Position numbers and translations under genes: made by a program. Positions 32,306-38,213 of a DNA stretch of 38,213 nucleotides are shown here, piece after piece; positions within the stretch are counted from its first letter, which is position 1, and each line of letters opens with the position of its first letter. A model generated the notes under the pieces. The model saw nothing but the letters and a program-made list of their open reading frames with translations. It searched no databases and was not told the origin of the DNA. The stretch is from positions 1 through 38,213 of the forward strand of contig QHXW01000034.1 of assembly GCA_003223115.1 (NCBI GenBank), in the 5' to 3' direction. The DNA comes from Acidobacteriota bacterium (GTDB taxonomy: Bacteria; Acidobacteriota; Terriglobia; Bryobacterales; Bryobacteraceae).

Positions 32306-33723
32306 TATCGTTCGCGCCACATCTGGCGGAAACTCTTGGCTTGCGGAGCAGGCAGATCGCGCTGGCTCAGCCAGGCGCGGAGCGGAGCGATGCCCATCAA
32401 ACCGGAAGCTTGTTTGATCCAGCCGCCGTTACTCGAGGGCGCAAGTGATGCCGCGGCCATTCCACCGACCTCGTAAATCCGCGGGTGCCGCATGACCCAG
32501 GCGAAGGCGCGAAACGCGAACCGCTCCAGCCACCCGCGGCCATCGCGCTCCTCCGCTTTTTTTACGTCGGAACGTAGCTCCAGCAGAATTTTCGGAATAT
32601 CAATTTTCACCGGGCAAACTTCGGCGCAGGCGCCACACAAACTCGAGGCGAAAGGCAGCGCGGGCTCATGATTCACGCCCAGGAACTGCGGGGTGAGGAT
32701 GGCGCCGATCGGTCCCGAATATACCCAGGGGAAACTGTGACCGCCGATTTTGCGGTACACGGGGCAGTGATTCAGGCACGCCCCACACCGGATGCAATAG
32801 AGCGATTCACGCTTTTCGCGGTCGGCCAGTACTTTGGTGCGGCCATTATCGAGAAGGATGACGTAAAACTCTTCCGGTCCGTCAATTTCACCATCACGAC
32901 GTGGACCCGACAGAAACGAGGTGTAAACGGTCAGGGGTTGGCCGGTGGCACTGCGCCCGAGCAGTTTCAAAAACACAGGCAGATCTTGCGCGCGCGGGAT
33001 GAGCTTCTCGATGCCGGCGATGGCAATGTGAATCTTGGGAGCCGATGTTGTGAGGCGCGCATTACCTTCGTTCTCGACCAGCACCACAGCGCCCGAATCC
33101 GCCACCAAAAAGTTGGCCCCGGAGACGCCGATATCTGCCGCCAGAAACCTCTCACGAAGCACCGAACGCGCAATCAAGGCCTGTTTTTCGATGACTATCT
33201 CGCGCGGCACACCCAGCCGCTCCGTGAACAAGTCGGCCACTTGCTCGCGGGTCTTGTGGAGTACAGGCGCCACGATGTGATAGGGCCGTTCATGCGCCAG
33301 TTGCAGAATATACTCGCCCAGATCGGTTTCAACCGATTCCAAATGATGGTGAGCCAGACGCTCGTTCAGATCCACTTCTTCGGTGACCATGGATTTGGAT
33401 TTAACAACCAAACTGGCGCCGCGTTCCTTGGCGAGATTCAAGATGAAATCAGCAACCTCTTCGGCGTCTTTCGCGTAAACCGCCCGGCCGCCGTGCGCTG
33501 CTAGATTTTGCTCGAACTGCTCCAGGTAATAATCCAGATGGTCGATGGTGTGCTTCTTGACGGCGTTGGCGTGCGTGCGGAGATCCTGATAATCGGGAAA
33601 AACATTGGGAGTGACGGCGTGCCGGCGGTGATCGATGAGGCGTCCTGTAGCGGTGTAAATCGCAAGCTGCAGCTTGGAATCACCGAGCGTCTGGAGGATT
33701 TTCTCGTCAAAGACAGCGGACAT
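32305..33723 (-). CDS. lutB: Lactate utilization iron-sulfur protein B
   Basis: LutB is the large iron-sulfur subunit of the L-lactate oxidising complex. The 472-residue protein combines an N-terminal LUD domain (about 60-290; LVVKSKSMVTEEVDLNERL, FLVADSGAVVLVENEGN) with a ferredoxin-like pair of cysteine clusters, CIRCGACLNHCPVYRKIGG and SLCGACAEVCPVKIDIPK, each suited to a [4Fe-4S] centre. The C-terminal helix region is also typical. Start ATG 33723 is three bases after the lutA stop. Electrons probably pass to LutA or a respiratory acceptor. Confidence 0.93.
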   Translation of the reverse strand: MSAVFDEKILQTLGDSKLQLAIYTATGRLIDHRRHAVTPNVFPDYQDLRTHANAVKKHTIDHLDYYLEQFEQNLAAHGGRAVYAKDAEEVADFILNLAKERGASLVVKSKSMVTEEVDLNERLAHHHLESVETDLGEYILQLAHERPYHIVAPVLHKTREQVADLFTERLGVPREIVIEKQALIARSVLRERFLAADIGVSGANFLVADSGAVVLVENEGNARLTTSAPKIHIAIAGIEKLIPRAQDLPVFLKLLGRSATGQPLTVYTSFLSGPRRDGEIDGPEEFYVILLDNGRTKVLADREKRESLYCIRCGACLNHCPVYRKIGGHSFPWVYSGPIGAILTPQFLGVNHEPALPFASSLCGACAEVCPVKIDIPKILLELRSDVKKAEERDGRGWLERFAFRAFAWVMRHPRIYEVGGMAAASLAPSSNGGWIKQASGLMGIAPLRAWLSQRDLPAPQAKSFRQMWRER

Positions 33724-33726
33724 GAT

Positions 33727-34452
33727 TTATCGGCTCGCTAGAACTTCGGCCAGATGCATGGTGCGGATGGGCAAGCCCAGCCGGGAGATCGCGCCCTGGA
33801 TTTGCATGAGGCAACTGGAATCAACGGAGACCACGGTGGACGCGCCGGTGCGCAGAATCGACTCGATCTTGGTTCTGGCCATGCCGCCTGAAACCTCGGC
33901 GAATTTGATGGAGAAGGTGCCGCCGAATCCGCAGCACTCTTCGGCGATGTCCATCTCGCGCAGCTCGAGACCGCGAACGTTCGAGAGCAGCAGCCTGGGG
34001 CCATCCTTCACCTGGAGTTCGCGCAATGCGTGGCAACTGTCGTGATACGTGACTACTTCTTTGAGCCGCGCGCCGACGTCCTCGACGCCGGCCACTTCGA
34101 TGAGGAACCGCGAGAACTCGTAGACTTTGGTGGCCAGGCGCCGAGCCGCTTCGAGATGCTCCGGCTCTTTTTCGAAAATATCTTCAAAATGATGCGAAAT
34201 CATCGAGGTGCACGATCCGGAGGGGACCACGATGTAATCGGAATCAGCGAACACGTCCAGAAAATGCCGCGCGACCTGCCGGGCCTCCTCGCGGAATCCG
34301 CTGTTGAATGCAGGCTGGCCGCAGCACGTCTGGCGCTCTGGAAAATCAACGTTGAATCCCAAGTGTTCGAGGACGTCGACCACGGCCATTCCTACTTTCG
34401 GAAACAACTGGTCGACGACGCAGGTGACGAACAGGGAAACCCGGCTGGCCAT
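33727..34452 (-). CDS. lutA: Lactate utilization protein A
   Basis: LutA is the cysteine-rich subunit, with two CCG domains like those of heterodisulfide reductase and glycolate oxidase GlpC/GlcF. The 241 residues start MASRVSLFVTCVVDQLFPKV and contain RQTCCGQPAFNSGF in the first repeat and TYHDSCHALREL plus ECCGFGGTFSIKF in the second. These Cys residues bind iron-sulfur clusters. ATG 34452 is the natural start; the frame upstream is not coding-like. The gene is first of lutABC and diverges from the exported-protein gene at 34654. The 201 bases between hold the promoters and the word aggagacagg seen in the CT-rich repeat near 14720. Confidence 0.92.
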   Translation of the reverse strand: MASRVSLFVTCVVDQLFPKVGMAVVDVLEHLGFNVDFPERQTCCGQPAFNSGFREEARQVARHFLDVFADSDYIVVPSGSCTSMISHHFEDIFEKEPEHLEAARRLATKVYEFSRFLIEVAGVEDVGARLKEVVTYHDSCHALRELQVKDGPRLLLSNVRGLELREMDIAEECCGFGGTFSIKFAEVSGGMARTKIESILRTGASTVVSVDSSCLMQIQGAISRLGLPIRTMHLAEVLASR

Positions 34453-34653
34453 TGGAAACACAGATTGTAGCACTGGGGCGGGCGACGGGAGACAGCAGAA
34501 CGTAGGAGACAGGAGCGCGCCGCGATGAAACTGCGGCGGTGAAAACATCCGCGAACTTGATGTGCCGCAATGATGATGCCGCATGCATACTGTACGCTCG
34601 TTCGGTTAAGCCAATTCCAAGCAGCGACTGAAGGCAGAAGGAGGTCTCTGTTG

Positions 34654-35037
34654 GTGAAAAGGCGTATTTCGACAACAAAAGAAAGGGTTTCCTATATGAG
34701 ATGGTACGTCTATACTGCTGCGGTTGCATTTCTCGGCAGCGCGATGCTTTGTTCTACGACGTTTGCCGCGTCGTCGGATCAGAGCGGATTCTCAGCAATC
34801 GAAGGCATCAATGCCCAAGCCTTGTCGGTGGAGGAGATGCAGTCGATTTCCGGCCAGTTGAATTCGTATGACATCGCGGCCGCTCTCACTGCCGAGGCCG
34901 CCAAGCTGACCAAGCACCCGCGATTGCAGGCCGCCGATCTGAGGTTGGCGGAATGGTTCAAAACGAACGCCGTCGCAATCAACGCTTTTTTCCAGAAGTT
35001 CGGAGTGCTTACGCCGTGCCAGACGTGCGGCAAGTAA
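34654..35037 (+). CDS. Exported small protein with leader-like motif and C-terminal CxxC; candidate substrate of the adjacent C39 peptidase
   Basis: Start GTG 34654 follows a perfect AAGGAGGT ribosome-binding site with an 8-base spacing; a later ATG at 34696 has a weaker one. The 127-residue protein has a basic N-region (KRRISTTKER), a hydrophobic core (YTAAVAFLGSAMLCSTTFA) and a likely signal-peptidase site before ASSDQ. Residues 56-67 read ALSVEEMQSISG, resembling the double-glycine leader motif (L-S-x-x-E-x-x-x-I-x-G) recognised by C39 peptidases. After it comes a helical, Ala-rich part (YDIAAALTAEAAKLTK, AADLRLAEWFKTNAVAINAF) ending TPCQTCGK with Cys122 and Cys125. Upstream of the exported C39 peptidase on the same strand. 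I know no family for it. The substrate role is inference. Confidence 0.65.
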   Translation: MKRRISTTKERVSYMRWYVYTAAVAFLGSAMLCSTTFAASSDQSGFSAIEGINAQALSVEEMQSISGQLNSYDIAAALTAEAAKLTKHPRLQAADLRLAEWFKTNAVAINAFFQKFGVLTPCQTCGK

Positions 35038-35188
35038 CTCTACAGGGCTAAGCGTCAGTTTAAGTCACAAGGGCCGCTAGCTGGCGGTTCTTGTGTGTGC
35101 GTCGCGACGCGGTCACAAGGGCACGAGCGAGAGGTTCTTGTGTGCGCGTCGTAACGCCAAATCGGTTGGGTGTGTTCTCCAGGAAGTC

Positions 35189-35968
35189 ATGGTGTTGCCT
35201 ATGCAAAAGGTTCTCCAGTTGGAAACTACTGAGGGTCGCCCCTGCCGAGGCCGCCTTGCAACGGTGGCTGATTTGTTCGCCCTGATCCCATTCATTGCCT
35301 GGACTGGCGGGTGTTGGTGCGCTGACTCACAGGTCCTAGTCAACGCAGGCGCGGCCCGTGAGGAGATCCATGTTATGTCCCTGCGAGCGCGGCGCGACGC
35401 GGGCGTCGTGAAGCAGGGTTACGATTACTCGTGTGGGGCGGCCTCGCTCGCGACGTTGCTGACCTATGGGCTCAATGATGCGGTCGGGGAGGACGCGCTA
35501 CTGCGCGCTTTGCTCGAGCCGCTGTCGCCCGATCAGTTGACCGCCCTGCAGCGAAAGGGTCTGTCGCTGTTCAATCTTCAGCAGCTGGCGCAGAGACGCG
35601 GCCACAAGGCGCAGGGATTCCGCATCCATCGGAGCCAGCTCGTCAACCTCTCATACCCCGTCATCGTATTCATCAAGCCCCACGGCTACCAGCACTTCGC
35701 CGTGTTTAAGGGTCTGCGCGGCGAGCGCGTATACATGGCCGACCCTTCGCTTGGAAATGTCCGCATGCCGCTGTATCGCTTCCTCGACATGTGGGCGGAT
35801 CAGTCGGGCCGCGGCGTGATCTTCGCAGTCGAGAGGGCGGACAGCGTCTGGCCGGACCGCTTTGCATTGCAGCTCGCAGGCGGTGCCGATCTCCCACTGG
35901 AAGTGCTGAGCGCGGCGAGAATGCGCGAGATTGGGAAGCCGTTTCCGCTGATGACCCCGAAAAGGTGA
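35189..35968 (+). CDS. Exported C39-family cysteine peptidase
   Basis: The 259-residue protein has an N-terminal hydrophobic segment (TVADLFALIPFIAWTGG) and then a stand-alone C39 domain: Gln76 and Cys82 in VVKQGYDYSCGAASLATLLT, His169 in KPHGYQHFAVF, and Asp185 in MADPSLGN, so all catalytic residues are present. C39 domains normally sit on ABC exporters and cut bacteriocin leaders in the cytoplasm. Here no ABC part is attached and the enzyme seems to be exported, as in FapD of the Pseudomonas amyloid system. ATG 35189 follows AGGAAG closely; ATG 35201 would also serve. It lies 151 bases after the small exported protein and overlaps the beta-barrel gene by four bases (GTGA). Confidence 0.8.
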   Translation: MVLPMQKVLQLETTEGRPCRGRLATVADLFALIPFIAWTGGCWCADSQVLVNAGAAREEIHVMSLRARRDAGVVKQGYDYSCGAASLATLLTYGLNDAVGEDALLRALLEPLSPDQLTALQRKGLSLFNLQQLAQRRGHKAQGFRIHRSQLVNLSYPVIVFIKPHGYQHFAVFKGLRGERVYMADPSLGNVRMPLYRFLDMWADQSGRGVIFAVERADSVWPDRFALQLAGGADLPLEVLSAARMREIGKPFPLMTPKR

Positions 35969-37227
35969 CCCGTTTGAACCGCTCTCCTCGCCCGTGGGCC
36001 CTGACCATAGCAACCTGTATGACGGCGAGTGCGCTGTGGTTTGCGGTATCCACGGCCGCGGCTCAATCCGTTTCAGGCCGCGAGGTGCTGGACGTTGACG
36101 AAGCAGCCGCCCTGTTGCGGGTAAAGCCTGAGGTCGTTCGGGCACTGGCCGAGTCGCAACGCATCCCTGCCCGCCGTGTGGGGGACGTGTGGCGCTTCTG
36201 GCACGCCGGGCTGCTGGAATGGTTGAAGGGAGATCCGGTCGCGGGAGCGGTGAGCCAACTGTCGGGGCGTTCGACCGGCTTGGACCGAATTGAAACGCTC
36301 GGGCGCGAATCGCGGGACTTGACCGCGAGGGGCGTGAGGCCGGAGCCGCCGCCCCCCACGCAAACGCCGCTGGCAGCGACGCCCCAGGCCCCTTCGACGC
36401 CGCCCACGGTCGGCGAGCGCCCGTCGACGCCGACCACCGAGGAAATAGCCTTGCGCGACCAGCGCGTTCTGCTCAGGCGGGGCGCCGCGACAATCGACTT
36501 CGGCCTGTCGTATGGGCGGAGCGAGCTGACGCTGTTCCCGGTCGTTCGGGCCGAGGAGAAGGACGTCGGCATAAGCGGAACGCTGCGCTATGGTCTGGTG
36601 GACGATTTGCAGCTCACAATGCGCGTACCCGCCATATGGCGTCGCACTACGACCTTTGCCGACGCCACGCTCTCCGGCACCAATTCGCCGCGCATCGCGA
36701 AGACGCCTGCAGGTGTAGCGGGCGATGGGTCCATTTCGCTGTTGGGCGTCGCGTGGCGCGAGGCGGTGGGGCGGCCTACCATTGTGTGGAGCCTTGACGG
36801 CGTGGTGCCCACCGGAGCTGGGGACCGAGGCGTGGGCGGCGGCTTCGTTCTATCCAAGAGCTACGATCCCGCCGTGCTGTTCGCCGGACTTACTTATTTG
36901 TATGGTCTCCGTGTCAATCCGTCGGACTCGCGTTGGTCGCTCGCGAAGCACAATTATGGCTTTCAAGTGGGTTACACTTACGCAGTCAACGAAACTCTTG
37001 CGCTCAGCACGGCGTTCTTGGGTACCTACCGGAACTCGCGTTCGCCGGATGGCGTCGCGATTCCGCCTCCGCGTGAATATTACGCCCTACAACTAGGCAC
37101 AACCTGGTTGCTGGCGCGCGGCCTGTTCATGGAACCCGCCGTAGCGATGCGCCTCGGCGGCGATAATCCGGGCCTCACGGTTTCTCTCAACTTTTCGCAT
37201 TCGTTCCGCTGGCGTAGCAAGCCCTGA
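35965..37227 (+). CDS. Exported helix-turn-helix-fold domain fused to an outer-membrane beta-barrel
   Basis: The GTG start at 35965 overlaps the peptidase stop (GTGA). The 420-residue protein has a signal peptide (RPWALTIATCMTASALWFAV ending STAAAQ). Residues 39-90 are an excisionase/MerR-like helix-turn-helix fold (VLDVDEAAALLRVKPEVVRA, RIPARRVGDVWRFWHAGLLE). A Pro/Thr-rich linker follows at 126-158, then a beta-barrel from about 173 (ATIDFGLSYGRSELTLFPVV, LRYGLVDDLQLTMRVPAIW) ending SLNFSHSFRW, with alternating aromatic strands like outer-membrane transporters. Export of a DNA-binding-type fold is odd; in the periplasm it probably binds protein or glycan. The architecture parallels FapF (N-domain, linker, barrel), but the N-domain is different. 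I infer that it exports or anchors the substrate at 34654. Confidence 0.75.
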   Translation: MTRLNRSPRPWALTIATCMTASALWFAVSTAAAQSVSGREVLDVDEAAALLRVKPEVVRALAESQRIPARRVGDVWRFWHAGLLEWLKGDPVAGAVSQLSGRSTGLDRIETLGRESRDLTARGVRPEPPPPTQTPLAATPQAPSTPPTVGERPSTPTTEEIALRDQRVLLRRGAATIDFGLSYGRSELTLFPVVRAEEKDVGISGTLRYGLVDDLQLTMRVPAIWRRTTTFADATLSGTNSPRIAKTPAGVAGDGSISLLGVAWREAVGRPTIVWSLDGVVPTGAGDRGVGGGFVLSKSYDPAVLFAGLTYLYGLRVNPSDSRWSLAKHNYGFQVGYTYAVNETLALSTAFLGTYRNSRSPDGVAIPPPREYYALQLGTTWLLARGLFMEPAVAMRLGGDNPGLTVSLNFSHSFRWRSKP

Positions 37228-37329
37228 GAGCATCGGAAAATCTCCGCGGAAAACCTGCCGCAGTCGGGTCGGTTCAGAAGCAGCCGCCACGAAGAGGTCG
37301 CCGGTTCGCCTTCTGGCCCGCACTCTCGC

Positions 37330-37848
37330 CATCATCCAAAAGTCGTTGATCCGCTGAGCCTCGTAGACCTTCTTCCATCCACCGCCTGGAACTAAAGCTC
37401 CAATCGTTGCGCCCAGTATCGCTCCGGCTGGTGTAAGGACGGCCTTTCCAAGATCGAGGGACAACCACTCGTCTTGGTTTGCCCTATCGGAAGCAGCCCC
37501 CGCGCCCAATCCTATGCCTCCCCCACGAGCGAACCGATGAGAGCATGCCGGCCGCGACGCCCTTCACGCTTTACCAGGACCTGTGTGACACTCTGCCATT
37601 CGAAGGTCTGGTCCCCTGTCGGCAGGTGAACGACCATGGCGTTGCCGGCCACGCTCTGGAACGTGCCACGTTGAGCACTGCCATAGCTGACAAGCACCTT
37701 GGCTTCGTCGCCTCGTGCAAGGTTGCCGAGGTTGTTCCAACTCGCTTTGCGCCGTCGAGGGCCCGGATGCCAGGAGTGAAGAAATAGTCGCCGGGCCGAG
37801 ACTTGCCATCAAGGGCACGACAAAGAGAATACGCGTTAGTTGAGTCAT
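37330..37848 (-). pseudogene. Exported glycine-zipper-type protein, frameshifted
   Basis: Starting at ATG 37848, TQLTRILFVVPLMASLGPAT is a signal peptide. Near 37750 the sense moves to a second frame (KASWNNLGNLARGDEAKVLV, TFQSVAGNAMVVHLPTGDQT, EGRRGRHALIGS). Near 37525 it moves to a third (GIGLGAGAASDRANQDEW, AVLTPAGAILGATIGALVPG, GWKKVYEAQ). This order matches a family common in Acidobacteriota: an N-terminal W-N-N-L...G-x-x-V-x-V segment with a small beta domain and a Gly-rich membrane-seeking segment ending near G-W-x-x-V-Y. Function unknown. The end is not defined because no stop follows at the expected place. It is convergent with the barrel gene. Confidence 0.55.
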
Positions 37849-37979
37849 GAAATGATCCTTTCGTTACGACCTTCAAAGAAATCTGCCGCGCAGGGCGAAA
37901 GAAGTCCTTCCAAAGTTCTGACAAAGTCCTCACAAAATTCTCTTGGACTTTAAAACCTGCCAGGCGGAGGAGTTATGCG

Positions 37980-38213
37980 ATGCGGGCACTCTGCATCGAA
38001 CCTGGCGACCGGCTGCCGTTCAGGTTGCCCATCACAGGTGTTGTACAACCACCGGGACGCTGGCTTCATTGCCATCGAACTTTCTCGGAAGGACAGCCCG
38101 AGCAAGCCCTCGTCGAGATCCGGCGTGCCCGAACGCTCGATGCACTTTCCCTCATCATCAACATCGGTGTGGGGTGGTATTATTACCATGCCCACCGGTA
38201 CGATGAGGCGATC
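37980..38213 (+). CDS. TPR-repeat protein, 5' part only (runs off the window)
   Basis: From ATG 37980, preceded by GGAGGAG at eight bases, an open frame continues to the window edge (78 residues). The last part, FSEGQPEQALVEIRRARTLD followed by ALSLIINIGVGWYYYHAHRY and DEAI, is a tetratricopeptide repeat pair of the kind found at the C-terminus of winged-helix/TPR or kinase-TPR proteins (L-x-x-A-L-x-E-I-x-x-A...L-D-x-L-S-L-I-I-N). The first 35 residues do not resemble TPR, so the gene may be a truncated or rearranged copy. Confidence 0.5.
   Translation, partial: MRALCIEPGDRLPFRLPITGVVQPPGRWLHCHRTFSEGQPEQALVEIRRARTLDALSLIINIGVGWYYYHAHRYDEAI

Noticed and set aside
32668-33504. 278-residue open frame on the plus strand
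   Set aside because: Antisense shadow of lutB.
1-38213. CRISPR array, tRNA or rRNA genes
   Set aside because: No regularly spaced repeats with unique spacers and no cloverleaf or rRNA-like sequence were noticed by eye; a covariance-model search was not possible.

Overview
The window is GC-rich, densely coded bacterial DNA, most likely from an Acidobacteriota member of the Bryobacterales/Solibacter type. This assignment is an inference from gene content: a VWFA-related secreted protein of the acidobacterial kind, a Gly-rich TonB-type protein, a secreted cytochrome c/copper-monooxygenase-like protein, an IS110 remnant and a multi-copy family of unknown function. No rRNA, tRNA or CRISPR array was seen.

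Layout. 1-1186 holds a decayed copy of a repeated protein family. 1325-9424 is ordinary metabolism: a tartrate/D-malate dehydrogenase, a DapA/NanA-fold protein lacking its catalytic lysine, PrmA, an amidase, a PLP aminotransferase, a frameshifted cytochrome c/copper-monooxygenase-like protein and an alpha/beta hydrolase. A phosphoribosyltransferase follows at 9462-10133. 10308-13620 is a molybdenum-cofactor operon (moeA-moaC-moaB/mog) ending with the VWFA protein. A cation diffusion facilitator follows.

14742-25226 is a long minus-strand surface-polysaccharide operon: rmlA, rmlC, rmlB, three GT4 glycosyltransferases, a DUF3108 protein, a glycosyltransferase-methyltransferase fusion, an ABC-2 permease with an N-terminal beta domain, and a broken ICMT-like gene. 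Many genes overlap by ATGA or lie 1-2 bases apart. rmlD and the transporter ATPase are absent from the window. A cupin, a small secreted protein, TonB (with a triplicated 18-19 bp repeat over its start codon) and an HD-domain hydrolase follow.

28.0-31.7 kb is a scrambled accessory island: an XRE antitoxin remnant, an internally deleted IS110 transposase, another transposase-like scrap, a Phd-RelE toxin-antitoxin pair whose toxin has an in-frame stop, and two diverged copies of a block of about 300 bp carrying the lutC 3' end and a cytochrome-type C-terminus. The lactate-oxidation operon lutABC (31673-34452, minus strand) borders the island.

The most interesting locus is 34654-37227 on the plus strand. 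It has a small exported protein with a double-glycine-leader-like motif and a C-terminal CxxC. Next is an exported C39 cysteine peptidase. Last, overlapping the peptidase by GTGA, is an exported protein with an excisionase-type helix-turn-helix fold, a Pro-rich linker and an outer-membrane beta-barrel. The order substrate, C39 protease, barrel recalls Pseudomonas fapC-fapD-fapF, but the substrate and the barrel's N-domain differ. It may be an undescribed periplasmic processing and secretion system. The window ends with a frameshifted glycine-zipper protein and the start of a TPR gene running off the edge.

Several conserved genes carry single-base frameshifts (7283-8619, 14742-15308, 37330-37848, 1-300). 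Either this is a decaying stretch or the assembly contains indel errors; the sequence alone cannot decide.
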